Below are positions 15,854 through 23,526 of a stretch of DNA of 32,935 nucleotides, in pieces. Position 1 is the first letter of the stretch. Every line of letters starts with the position of its first letter. The translations under genes were made by a program, and so were the position numbers. Below the pieces are notes generated by a model. That model was not told the origin of the DNA and did no database searches. It worked only from the letters and a program-made list of their open reading frames with translations. This DNA is from an uncultured Bacilli bacterium (lineage in GTDB: Bacteria > Bacillota_I > Bacilli_A > RF39 > UBA660): NCBI GenBank assembly GCA_947586655.1, contig CANPXR010000005.1, positions 1 to 32,935 on the forward strand. Direction: 5' to 3'.

Positions 15854-16276
15854 TTATACAAGACTTTTCGTTGATACTTTACTAAGCCAAAAATAATCTT
15901 TGTTAATAAAATCACAAACAAAAACGTTACTTTCCTTTTGTAATATTTTAAAGAATTCAGTTATATTTTTATTTGTTTTAACCTTAATATAAGTATTATA
16001 AACCGTAAGCTTAGTTTTTTCTATTCCGTTATCTAGTATATGCTTATTAAGAGTTTTATAGTAGTTACTATCATAAGAATACTTCCTATATATTTCACTA
16101 TTAATTTCCGTTTTATTAAAGGCTACCGCCATTTGCTCAAACAACCTATATGATATTATGAAATCATTTTTACTAGATAAGGATATTTGCTCTAGCATTT
16201 TGTATAAATAGTAAGTCTTATTATAGTATAGTTTTGAAAAAGAATCATTAATCTTAAATAAATAATATACCCTCAT
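15854..16276 (-). CDS. sirA: SirA-like protein (sporulation inhibitor of replication family)
   Basis: 140 aa from MRVYYLFKIND; I chose this ATG because GAGGTG lies 9 nt upstream and the longer GTG reading starts inside that site. The beginning (YYLFKINDSF) and the end (FVCDFINKDYFWLSKV) match the SirA pattern, whose Bacillus member binds DnaA domain I to block initiation early in sporulation. The middle is divergent. Position is strong support: Bacillus has tkt-sirA-yneF in this order. A perfect 10-bp hairpin sits just before the ribosome site. In an organism without visible sporulation genes it could act as a general regulator of DnaA; that is inference. The family call is moderately sure. 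Confidence 0.7.
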   Translation of the reverse strand: MRVYYLFKINDSFSKLYYNKTYYLYKMLEQISLSSKNDFIISYRLFEQMAVAFNKTEINSEIYRKYSYDSNYYKTLNKHILDNGIEKTKLTVYNTYIKVKTNKNITEFFKILQKESNVFVCDFINKDYFWLSKVSTKSLV

Positions 16277-16291
16277 AATTAAAAACACCTC

Positions 16292-16320
16292 TTTTATAGA
16301 ATATTACTAGTTCTATAAAA
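16292..16320 (-). repeat. Perfect 10-bp inverted repeat before the sirA-like gene
   Basis: TTTTATAGAA / TTCTATAAAA with a 9-nt loop, between the tkt stop and the sirA-like ribosome site (GAGGTG follows the stem directly in the mRNA). No T-run follows on the minus strand, so it is not a classical terminator in that direction. It may stabilise the mRNA or control translation. Confidence 0.55.
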
Positions 16321-16347
16321 AAGATGTCGAAACATGGTTTTACGCAC

Positions 16348-18300
16348 TTATTTAAGCAACTTTTCAATTCTTTTATAAATCGTATCATCATCCAGCTTTA
16401 ATTTTTCTAAAACATCATTTGGTTTTCCAGAATAACCAAACTCATCAATTCCCATTATGTATTTATCATTATAAACGTACTTATGCCAGCCAAACTTAGA
16501 TGCTCTTTCGATTACAAAAGTTTTATAACCAATTGGAAGTATTTCTTCTTGGTAAGACCGAGGTTGTTCGTCAAAAAGCCTTACACAAGGCATAGAAATA
16601 ACCCTAATTTCCATTCCTTTAAGGGATAATTTTTCAGCTATATCAACCGCAAGGGATACTTCCGTTCCGGTTGCTATTATAATGGCAAATAGTTTCTTTT
16701 TTTCTTTTCTTACTATGTAAGCTCCTTTTTTTACGCTAATAGGATCCGTGGTACTTAAGTTTTTACACCTACCACGAGCAACTACTAGAGAAGATGGTTT
16801 ATCGTTATTTAATATTGTCTGCCAACAACCAATTAACTCGTTTGCATCACAAGGTCTATAAACGTAATGATTAGGAATACTTCTTAGCATCGCAAGTTGT
16901 TCTACTGGTTCATGCGTTGGACCATCTTCACCTACCATAACCGAATCGTGAGTAAATATAAAAGTACTAGGTAAATTCATTAAACTAGCCATCCTAATGG
17001 AAGGTTTTAAATAATCAGAAAATGATAAAAAAGTAGCACAAAAAGGTCTTAAACCAGATAATGCCATACCATTAATGAAGGCTCCCATAGCGTGTTCTCT
17101 TACGCCAAACCAAATGTTTTTAGCTCCATAATCTTCAGCACTAAAGTCATTAAAATTATTTAAATACGTCCTAGTACTTGAAGAAACATCAGCGCTACCC
17201 CCTAAAAACGCCGGAAAATTATCGGCGATAACATTAATTACTTTTTGATTTATGTTTCTTAGCTCATCATCGTCAAAAATAGTATCTTTAAATAATCTTG
17301 TAACGTCATACCTTTTATCTTGATTTAGGGATTCTAAAAACCTTTTTGTTTCTTCATCACAAGAATTAACGTAGGCATTATACTTAGTTTCCCATTTTTT
17401 CTTATCATGGTTTACCCGTATTTTAATAAAGGTAGCCATCTCTTTTCTTAAAGTGGTTATGTTCTTAAACAAGTCGGTATCTATTTTTAGTTTATCCTTT
17501 AATTGCCTTATGTCCTCTTTGGTAAGAACGCTACCATGTACTTTATTTGTACCTTCTAACAAAGAACCCTTACCAATGGTGGTTTTAATTTCTATGAATG
17601 ACGGTTTATCTACGATTCTTTTAGCTTTACTTATCGCCATGTCAATTAGTAAGTGATTTTCACCGTCTAAAACAACGTCAGTATGCCAGCCCATGGCTTC
17701 AAACCTTCTTAAAACGTCTTCGTTAAAACTTTTTTTGGCATCACCATCTAAAGTTACGTTGTTAGCATCATATAAAACTATTAGGTTGCCAAGTTTTAGA
17801 GTTCCCGCCAAAGAGCAAGCTTCATAGCTTATACCCTCCATTAAGTCACCTTCACTACATAACACGTAAGTTTTATAATCAATTAATCCATCAAATTTGG
17901 TTTTTAAGAATTTTTGTGAAGCAGCCATACCAGCCGCAAGCGCTACGCCCTGTCCTAATGGCCCGGTAGAAGCATCAACGCCAGGGGTTACAAAAACTTC
18001 TGGATGACCTGGGGTTTTAGAACCTATTTGTCTAAACTCCTTAAGGTCTTTTATACTTATATCAAAACCAGACATATAAAGCGTTGCGTATAAAAGCGCG
18101 GAACCATGTCCAGCGGACATTACGAACCTATCTCTGTTTATCCATTTATCATCTAATGGATCTACGTTCAAATGCTTTGAATACAAAGTATATAAAATTG
18201 GAGCCGCACCAAGGGCTATCCCAGGGTGTCCGCTTTTAGCCTTTGAAATTTGCGCTATTGATAGTGCTTTTATGGCACTTATAATTTTCTCATCATTCAT
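16348..18300 (-). CDS. tkt: Transketolase
   Basis: Thiamine-diphosphate enzyme of the non-oxidative pentose phosphate pathway, exchanging two-carbon ketol units between sugar phosphates in the cytosol. Seen: KAKSGHPGIALGAAPI (GHPG at 24-27), MSAGHGSALLY, TPGVDASTGPLGQG, the ThDP/Mg motif GDLMEG (151-156) with a following DANNVTLDG, and in the Pyr domain WFGVREHAMG and THDSVMVGEDGPTHEPVEQL. The C-terminal transketolase domain is present. The 650-aa length is normal. The ATG follows AAGGAAGGGTTTAA. It has its own TTGATA-17-TATAAT promoter and also lies 64 nt after the SOS-promoter small gene, so it may receive read-through. Gene order matches Bacillus. Confidence 0.96.
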   Translation of the reverse strand: MNDEKIISAIKALSIAQISKAKSGHPGIALGAAPILYTLYSKHLNVDPLDDKWINRDRFVMSAGHGSALLYATLYMSGFDISIKDLKEFRQIGSKTPGHPEVFVTPGVDASTGPLGQGVALAAGMAASQKFLKTKFDGLIDYKTYVLCSEGDLMEGISYEACSLAGTLKLGNLIVLYDANNVTLDGDAKKSFNEDVLRRFEAMGWHTDVVLDGENHLLIDMAISKAKRIVDKPSFIEIKTTIGKGSLLEGTNKVHGSVLTKEDIRQLKDKLKIDTDLFKNITTLRKEMATFIKIRVNHDKKKWETKYNAYVNSCDEETKRFLESLNQDKRYDVTRLFKDTIFDDDELRNINQKVINVIADNFPAFLGGSADVSSSTRTYLNNFNDFSAEDYGAKNIWFGVREHAMGAFINGMALSGLRPFCATFLSFSDYLKPSIRMASLMNLPSTFIFTHDSVMVGEDGPTHEPVEQLAMLRSIPNHYVYRPCDANELIGCWQTILNNDKPSSLVVARGRCKNLSTTDPISVKKGAYIVRKEKKKLFAIIIATGTEVSLAVDIAEKLSLKGMEIRVISMPCVRLFDEQPRSYQEEILPIGYKTFVIERASKFGWHKYVYNDKYIMGIDEFGYSGKPNDVLEKLKLDDDTIYKRIEKLLK

Positions 18301-18328
18301 TTAAACCCTTCCTATCCTTATAACGTAT

Positions 18329-18357
18329 ATTATAAGATAAAAAAGGATTTTTATCAA
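18329..18357 (-). promoter_or_regulatory. Promoter of tkt
   Basis: Minus strand TTGATA, 17-nt spacer, perfect TATAAT, 28 nt before the ATG. The spacer contains an inverted repeat (GATAAAAA / TTTTTATC, 4-nt loop) that could also stop transcripts from the upstream small gene. Confidence 0.65.
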
Positions 18358-18364
18358 TCAAATA

Positions 18365-18508
18365 CTAAGTATTTATAACGACGTTTTTTTCGGTTGAAAC
18401 CTGCTTAACATCACCTGGTTTTTCATATCCTACAATCCATATTGCGTTTATTATCGTTAAAACAACATAAATTAGCAACACTCCCTTATAATCTTTTAAT
18501 AACTTCAT
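18365..18508 (-). CDS. Small single-span membrane protein under SOS control (47 aa)
   Basis: The frame begins MKLLKDYKGVLLIYVVLTII, continues NAIWIVGYEKPGDVKQVSTE and ends KNVVINT. The ATG follows GGAAGTGGTCATA. There is a short basic cytosolic start, one membrane span (residues 10-27) and a hydrophilic tail of about 20 residues, probably outside. Its promoter is TTGACA-17-TAAGAT with a LexA-box-like site inside the spacer, and it is divergent from lexA and upstream of tkt. Bacillus and Listeria place the SOS division inhibitor YneA here, and staphylococci place SosA; both are short single-span proteins. There is no LysM domain (YneA has one), and I cannot claim sequence homology. Inferred role: SOS-induced cell-division inhibitor, to be tested. 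Confidence 0.78.
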   Translation of the reverse strand: MKLLKDYKGVLLIYVVLTIINAIWIVGYEKPGDVKQVSTEKNVVINT

Positions 18509-18546
18509 TATGACCACTTCCTTTTACTTTAACTCTTTACGTTTAA

Positions 18547-18575
18547 ATCTTATCACGAACAAATGTATGTGTCAA
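18547..18575 (-). promoter_or_regulatory. LexA-controlled promoter of the 47-aa membrane protein gene
   Basis: Minus strand TTGACA, 17-nt spacer, TAAGAT, about 38 nt before the ATG. The spacer holds a LexA-box-like site, so repressor binding would block the promoter. Confidence 0.8.
18556..18569. promoter_or_regulatory. LexA box 1 (spacer of the small-gene promoter)
   Basis: CGAACAAATGTATG against the Firmicute LexA/DinR consensus CGAAC-N4-GTTCG: one half-site perfect, the other with two mismatches. It fills most of the 17-nt spacer of the leftward promoter. Confidence 0.72.
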
Positions 18576-18584
18576 TAGAAAATA

Positions 18585-18598
18585 AGAACATTTGTTTG
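18585..18598. promoter_or_regulatory. LexA box 2 (overlaps the lexA -35)
   Basis: AGAACATTTGTTTG matches CGAAC-N4-GTTCG with one mismatch in each half. Its last three bases are the first three of the lexA -35 (TTGACA), the layout expected for lexA autoregulation. It lies 15 nt from box 1. Confidence 0.75.
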
Positions 18599-18624
18599 AC
18601 AATGTAAAGTAATTGTGTTATTAT
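18596..18624 (+). promoter_or_regulatory. Promoter of lexA
   Basis: TTGACA, 17-nt spacer, TATTAT, 25 nt before the lexA ATG, with a LexA box at its upstream edge. Confidence 0.82.
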
Positions 18625-18649
18625 ATTAACGTAGTAAAAAGGAGGAGTT

Positions 18650-19261
18650 ATGGATAAATTAACAAACAGGCAAAAAGACGTATTAGATTACATTAAAAGT
18701 TACGTTGCTAACCATGGATATCCACCTGCCGTAAGGGAAATCGGTAGCGCCTTAGGACTTAATTCACCCGCTACCATTCAATCCCACATAACGGCTTTAG
18801 AAGCAAAAGGATACATTAAAAAAACAAACTCGAAGTATCGTTCTTTGGAAATAATTGGTAACAATGAGTACTTAAACGATAACGTTGTAGAAGTTCCGTT
18901 ATTAGGTAAAATAACCGCTGGTTCACCAATTGAAGCAATCGAAACACCAAATGAGTTTTTTAGCCTTCCAGCTTATTTAATTCCTAATAAAGAAGAAGTG
19001 TTTACCTTAAAGGTAAGCGGAGAAAGTATGATTAACGCTGGTATACTTGACGGAGACATAGTAATAGTTCAAAGGCAAAGCGTTGCAAAAAACAAAGACA
19101 TCGTAGTTGCGATGACGGATGAAAACGAAGTTACGCTAAAAACGTTTTATAAAGAAGCTACGCACGTTAGACTACAACCAGAAAATGATACCATGGCACC
19201 AATTATATTACCTAATTGCACAATACTAGGTAAAGCTATTGGATTATATAGAAAATTTTAG
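18650..19261 (+). CDS. lexA: LexA SOS repressor
   Basis: Transcriptional repressor of the DNA-damage response that cleaves itself when stimulated by RecA filaments. N-terminal winged helix (1-66): LTNRQKDVLDYIKSYVANHG, YPPAVREIGSALGL, SPATIQSHITALEAKGYIK. Cleavage site Ala90-Gly91 in KITAGSP. C-terminal S24 domain with catalytic Ser126 (SGESMINAGILDGD) and Lys164 (VTLKTF). The 203-aa length is normal and every key residue is present. The ATG follows AAAGGAGGAGTT. Two LexA boxes lie upstream: one over its own -35 and one in the divergent promoter. It ends in a strong hairpin terminator. Confidence 0.97.
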   Translation: MDKLTNRQKDVLDYIKSYVANHGYPPAVREIGSALGLNSPATIQSHITALEAKGYIKKTNSKYRSLEIIGNNEYLNDNVVEVPLLGKITAGSPIEAIETPNEFFSLPAYLIPNKEEVFTLKVSGESMINAGILDGDIVIVQRQSVAKNKDIVVAMTDENEVTLKTFYKEATHVRLQPENDTMAPIILPNCTILGKAIGLYRKF

Positions 19262-19275
19262 CAATTAATAAAAAA

Positions 19276-19308
19276 GAGAAACTAAACGTTTCTTTTTTTT
19301 AGTTTCTC
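19276..19308 (+). terminator. Intrinsic terminator of lexA
   Basis: AGAAAC-TAAAC-GTTTCT followed by seven T. An alternative longer pairing, GAGAAACTAAA with TTTAGTTTCTC, encloses the T-run, so two mutually exclusive folds are possible. Confidence 0.85.
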
Positions 19309-19354
19309 AATCTATATAAAAACGCCTTATCATGCATCAGCGTTCTACCATAAT

Positions 19355-19386
19355 ATATGGTTAACAAACCAGTTTGTTAACCATAT
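19355..19386. repeat. Perfect 15-bp inverted repeat between lexA and comEC
   Basis: ATATGGTTAACAAAC, two bases, then GTTTGTTAACCATAT. No T-run follows on either strand. It lies between convergent genes in a 187-nt stretch that otherwise shows nothing. It looks like an operator for a dimeric regulator, or a cruciform/bidirectional end-of-transcript structure. Confidence 0.7.
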
Positions 19387-19495
19387 TTAGCCTAAATACA
19401 ACATTAAAAAACATAATTTATTTTGGCCATTAACATCGCTATATTTTTAATATACCCATTATTTAAAATTTATACTAATTTATATTTTTTAACTT

Positions 19496-21484
19496 CTATG
19501 GTGCATACGTTCTTATTTTAAGTTTATGGTTTAACCTTAACATTATGCTACCATTTAAATCCGTTCTATAAATTTTTGATTTTGATAGTATGTCTAAAAC
19601 GGATTGTTTTGGATGATTATACCTATTATTCTTACCCACTGAAATTACCGAGTATTTCGTATTAATTTGATTAATAAATTCCTTAGAGGAACTTGTGTCC
19701 GATCCGTGGTGCGCAACCTTTAGAAAATCTATGTTATTTAGGTTATATTTTTTTAATATATCTTTTTCTTTTGTTTTTCCAGCATCACCCATAAATAAAA
19801 ACTTATAGTTATTATAATCAAAATAAATTACGTTACTATTATCGTTTTCATTATCATACCTTTTGGTATTTAAAAAATACAGTTTAAAGTTATTAATGTT
19901 TAAATCCTTAACGTTTTTATAATACTTTATGTTTTTTTCTTCTAACTTTTTAATTAATCTTTTCTCTAACTCGTTATAATCGTCATTATTAAATATCACT
20001 TCTTCTACTTTAAAATTATTTATTAAATCAATTGAATCCGCCATGTGATCATAATCTCCATGACTTAAAATTACCATTTTTAGCTTACTTATTCCCCTGG
20101 AGTTAAGGTATGGTATGGTCTTATTATTAACTATGGCACCTTCATTTTTATAAACTCCGCCAGTATCTATTAAAAACGCCTTACCAGAAGGTAATATAAA
20201 AACTATGCTATCTCCTTGCCCTACGTCTAAAAACGTAATTTCAGGACTACTAATAAAAAACCTTGAATTAACGTTTATAATCAAAATAATTAAGAAAAAG
20301 ATGATGAATTTTTTATTCTTCTTAATGGATAAAAATAAAAATACGTAATATAAAATAATAATTATTATGTTTGGTTTTGATACTATAAACGTTAATAGCT
20401 TTATTTTATAAAGGTTTAACACCAACCACTCTAAAATGTTTGTAAGATAATAATACGCTTCATCAAAAATAGGAAAAATAAAAGTAGCCATGGCTAAAGG
20501 AAAGTATAAAAACGAAATAAGTGGTACAAAAATAACGTTATATATTACGGATAATAAGTTTATTTTAAAAAACGAGAAAGCTAAAATTGGAATGGAAGCT
20601 AAAAAACAAATAACAGACATAAAAAAAGTTTTTTTAACATAATTTTTTTGAGTAAGTAAACTACTAGATAAAATTATAAAAAACGTAATAACAATAGAAA
20701 AAATAAAACCAACGTTATAAATTAAGTAAGGATTTAAAAAAACAAGGGCGCAAAAAGTAAGTACGATTAACGTTTCATTTTTAATACCAAATTTAAATCT
20801 TTTATTAATCGATGATAAAAAAAGAAACATAATAACCCTTAATAAAGACTCCGAAAAGTTAGTTAGAAAAAGAAAAAATAAAAGAAATAAAAATATTATT
20901 AAATTTTTATACTTAAATTTTTTTAAAATTTTATTTACGATAAAAAGAAAAATACCAACGTGCATTCCAGAAATTGCAAAAAGATGACTAATTCCAATTT
21001 CCCTATATGCCTGTTTTACTTTTTCGTTTAAACCTGATGTATCACCCAAAATAAAAGTTTTTACGTATTTTTCTGATTTAAAAGAAGAAGCTTTCTTTAT
21101 CATTATGTTTTTTACCTTATAAAAAACGTTGGTATTTTTCTTAATAACCTTAATTTTAGCGTTACTACTTATCATTTTTATTTTCTTAGATAATAAATAC
21201 TTACGGTAATTAAACAAATTAGGGACCGTATTATTATTAGGTTGCGTGAAAGTACCTTTTACGTTAACTACGTCCCCTAAGTTATAATTAACCTTTTTAT
21301 ATAAAGTAACACGGTACTTCCTATTAATATCTATAACTGATTTATTCTCGTTTATTACTAAGTTAGTTATTTTACCAGTTAAATTTTTATCCGTCTTTTT
21401 ATAAGTATTATCATCTAACGCAAGGCTTATAAAAACCCTAACGGACACCATAATAAATATTACGAGAAATATTTTTTTACCCAT
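19496..21484 (-). CDS. comEC: ComEC/Rec2 DNA-uptake channel protein
   Basis: Inner-membrane channel that takes single-stranded DNA into the cytosol during natural transformation. An N-terminal OB-like region (about 30-120) is followed by the competence core with ISHLFAISGMHVGIFLFIVN and many membrane spans, then a C-terminal metallo-beta-lactamase-like domain: EITFLDVGQGDSIVFILPSG, LSHGDYDHMADS, FMGDAGKTKE, VAHHGSDTSSS. All conserved MBL motifs of the ComEC type are present, so the nuclease-like domain may be active. At 662 aa it is compact for the family (about 750). It overlaps comEA by one base (TAATG), so translation is coupled. The reading is intact. Confidence 0.94.
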   Translation of the reverse strand: MGKKIFLVIFIMVSVRVFISLALDDNTYKKTDKNLTGKITNLVINENKSVIDINRKYRVTLYKKVNYNLGDVVNVKGTFTQPNNNTVPNLFNYRKYLLSKKIKMISSNAKIKVIKKNTNVFYKVKNIMIKKASSFKSEKYVKTFILGDTSGLNEKVKQAYREIGISHLFAISGMHVGIFLFIVNKILKKFKYKNLIIFLFLLFFLFLTNFSESLLRVIMFLFLSSINKRFKFGIKNETLIVLTFCALVFLNPYLIYNVGFIFSIVITFFIILSSSLLTQKNYVKKTFFMSVICFLASIPILAFSFFKINLLSVIYNVIFVPLISFLYFPLAMATFIFPIFDEAYYYLTNILEWLVLNLYKIKLLTFIVSKPNIIIIILYYVFLFLSIKKNKKFIIFFLIILIINVNSRFFISSPEITFLDVGQGDSIVFILPSGKAFLIDTGGVYKNEGAIVNNKTIPYLNSRGISKLKMVILSHGDYDHMADSIDLINNFKVEEVIFNNDDYNELEKRLIKKLEEKNIKYYKNVKDLNINNFKLYFLNTKRYDNENDNSNVIYFDYNNYKFLFMGDAGKTKEKDILKKYNLNNIDFLKVAHHGSDTSSSKEFINQINTKYSVISVGKNNRYNHPKQSVLDILSKSKIYRTDLNGSIMLRLNHKLKIRTYAP

Positions 21485-22164
21485 TATAAAATAACGTTAT
21501 CTTTTATTTTTTCATAAAGGGCATCACCAATTCCTGATACGTTTTTAACATCTTCTATACTTTTAAACGCACCATTTTCTTCTCGGTAAGTAATTATAGC
21601 CTTGGCCTTGGATTCTCCGATACCAGGAAGAGTCATTAGTTCATCTTTACTTGCGGTGTTAATTGATACCTTATCACTTGTTTTTTCAGCTTTGTTATTA
21701 TTATCAGCCTTAGATTCTTTTATACATGCGTCGTTATGGGTATCAGGGCACTCACATTCAAATGAAGCACAAACGATTTCCTTACTATTTTCATTACTGT
21801 TTTTATAGTTATATATTTCTTCTTTAGTATAAACAACTATGTACATTTCATCAGTAAGTTTTTTACTTAAGTTAAGATTTATTGTGTCTGCTTTATCAGA
21901 TAAACCACCCGCTAAATTAATCGCGTCAATCACCCTTTTTCCTTCGTCAACTTCATAAACCCCAGGAGCGTTTACCGCACCTTTAACATCAACGAATAAG
22001 GTCGTGCTTTCTTTTTTATCCTCCTTAACTAAAGATAACTTTTTCGCGGTTTGGGTTGAAATGTTATTACTTTTTTCATGGTAAAAAAAGCTTACCGAAA
22101 AAACAACTAAAACCGATAAAGCACAAACTAGATACTTCCAATTTCTTCGTATAAAAACAATCAT
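21484..22164 (-). CDS. comEA: ComEA DNA receptor with Cys-rich linker
   Basis: Membrane-anchored dsDNA-binding protein of competence. Residues 10-28 form one membrane anchor. An SLBB domain (about 55-112; LFVDVKGAVNAPGVYEVDEG) is followed by a linker and paired helix-hairpin-helix motifs (166-225; VSINTASKDELMTLPGIGES, VSGIGDALYEKI) that bind DNA. The linker (130-150) is unusual: four cysteines in VCASFECECPDTHNDACIKE (132, 137, 139, 147). The 226-aa length is typical. The ATG follows GGAGGAAAAAA, and comEC follows with a one-base overlap. Confidence 0.93.
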   Translation of the reverse strand: MIVFIRRNWKYLVCALSVLVVFSVSFFYHEKSNNISTQTAKKLSLVKEDKKESTTLFVDVKGAVNAPGVYEVDEGKRVIDAINLAGGLSDKADTINLNLSKKLTDEMYIVVYTKEEIYNYKNSNENSKEIVCASFECECPDTHNDACIKESKADNNNKAEKTSDKVSINTASKDELMTLPGIGESKAKAIITYREENGAFKSIEDVKNVSGIGDALYEKIKDNVIL

Positions 22165-22224
22165 TTTTTTCCTCCTTTCACTTTAATTATTAAACAAAAG
22201 TTTTAAAAACCCTCTTTTAAAAAT

Positions 22225-22255
22225 AAAAAAAATTAACTTTTTTGTTAATTTTTTT
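22225..22255 (-). terminator. Intrinsic terminator of ftsW
   Basis: Minus strand AAAAAATTAAC, short A-rich loop, GTTAATTTTTTTT. The weak AT stem directly follows the ftsW stop. Confidence 0.65.
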
Positions 22256-22258
22256 TGT

Positions 22259-23401
22259 TTATCTAACCAAATGCTTTTGTTCAAACGTTTTATTTTCAAC
22301 CGATACCCTTTGAACAAAGCCTAAGCATATTAGTAAATTAATCATAAATGAGCCTCCGTACGAGTAAAACGGAAGTGGAACTCCAGTAAGTGGTATTATA
22401 CCTAATACTCCTCCTAAATTAATCATAACGTGAAGGGCGATTAGCGTAGCAACACCATAACATATTATTGTTCCTTGTAAATTATATGACTTTCTACCTA
22501 TTAAAATTATTCTCCAAATCATTATAAAGTACACTAAAATTATAGCAACACCAACAATAAGGCCCATTTCTTCTATTATTATTGCAAAGATAAAGTCCGT
22601 GTGAGCTTCTGGTAAATACAGATATTTTTGCTTACTATTACCATAGCCACTACCAAGTAATCCACCACTATTTATCGCTATATAACCATTACACACCTGA
22701 TAACCAGTTTCCTGTCGGTACCTAGTGCATGGGTCTTTATAGTTAAACCTACTAATTTGGCTGCTAGTTAATCCTTTGCCAGTTACAAGCATTAAAAGCG
22801 CTAAAATAAGAACCGAAATAATGGTAAAAGTTGCCATTATAAACTTAGTTTTATTATCATACGGAACAATCAAAAATATAACCATGGTTATTCCAATTAG
22901 TATCATCATGGTACCAAAATCAGGTTGCTTAAAAACTAATAATACAAATACAAAAGGAACTATGAAAGGTACTAGTTTAGCAACGTTACTAACGTATTTA
23001 ATCTTCATCATTTTCTCAAACGTCAAAGCGAAAAATAAAATTAAAACGGTTTTTGCAAATTCACTAGGCTGAATACCAAATCCACCGATAAATAGCCAAC
23101 CGCTTACTCCGTTCATAACCTTCTCGTTTATAAGAACGTAGACCAAGGCCCCAGCAACTCCAAAAATCGCTAAATATACTAAGGACTTCCACTTTTTAAT
23201 CGGAGTTTTAATAAGCACTAAAAAGCAAGATAACCCTATGATAATAAAGAAAAGCTGTCTTTTAAAATAAAAGTAACTATCTGCTTTAGACATGTAAGCT
23301 TTTAAAGAAGAGGCACTACCTACCATCATTAAACCAAAAACGAGACTTATAACCATTAGTATTAATAATGGTTTATCTATTTTGCTAAAAGTTTTCTTCA
23401 T
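22259..23401 (-). CDS. ftsW: FtsW/RodA/SpoVE family peptidoglycan polymerase, probably FtsW
   Basis: Polytopic SEDS glycosyltransferase that polymerises lipid II, for septal wall synthesis if FtsW. Ten or so spans; conserved GWLFIGGFGIQPSEFAKT (101-118), KQPDFGTMM, the large outer loop ending YLYLPEAHTDFIFAIIIEE (Glu265, catalytic-site Asp269) and PLPFYSYGGSFMI (342-354). The start is the ATG of MKKTFSKIDK, preceded by AGGTGATAAC; the longer reading lacks a ribosome site. 380 aa. The outer loop carries two Cys (225, 237; DPCTRYRQETGYQVCNGYIA) that could form a disulfide. FtsW versus SpoVE or RodA cannot be fully decided, as no penicillin-binding partner gene adjoins. Confidence 0.9.
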   Translation of the reverse strand: MKKTFSKIDKPLLILMVISLVFGLMMVGSASSLKAYMSKADSYFYFKRQLFFIIIGLSCFLVLIKTPIKKWKSLVYLAIFGVAGALVYVLINEKVMNGVSGWLFIGGFGIQPSEFAKTVLILFFALTFEKMMKIKYVSNVAKLVPFIVPFVFVLLVFKQPDFGTMMILIGITMVIFLIVPYDNKTKFIMATFTIISVLILALLMLVTGKGLTSSQISRFNYKDPCTRYRQETGYQVCNGYIAINSGGLLGSGYGNSKQKYLYLPEAHTDFIFAIIIEEMGLIVGVAIILVYFIMIWRIILIGRKSYNLQGTIICYGVATLIALHVMINLGGVLGIIPLTGVPLPFYSYGGSFMINLLICLGFVQRVSVENKTFEQKHLVR

Positions 23402-23474
23402 GTTATCACCTATCATAAATATAATATCATATTTTTTATTTTTTTTATATATAGGTATTTGGTATAACACTTTA

Positions 23475-23503
23475 TTTACGTTTAGAGTAAACTATAGTAG
23501 ATA
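23475..23503 (+). promoter_or_regulatory. Promoter candidate of the YjcZ-like gene
   Basis: TTTACG, 17-nt spacer, TAGATA, 23 nt before the ATG. Neither hexamer is strong; a sporulation-type sigma factor cannot be read from this. Confidence 0.35.
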
Positions 23504-23526
23504 ACATCAAAGGAGGGATACTAATT

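Noticed and set aside
19276-19308. T-box or riboswitch-like alternative folding after lexA
   Set aside because: The two possible stems lie after the stop with no gene downstream on that strand; a plain terminator explains them.
22259-23470. Longer N-terminus of FtsW (start at 23470)
   Set aside because: The MKKTFSKIDK ATG has AGGTGATAAC before it; the extra 23 residues are unlike the family and lack a ribosome site.
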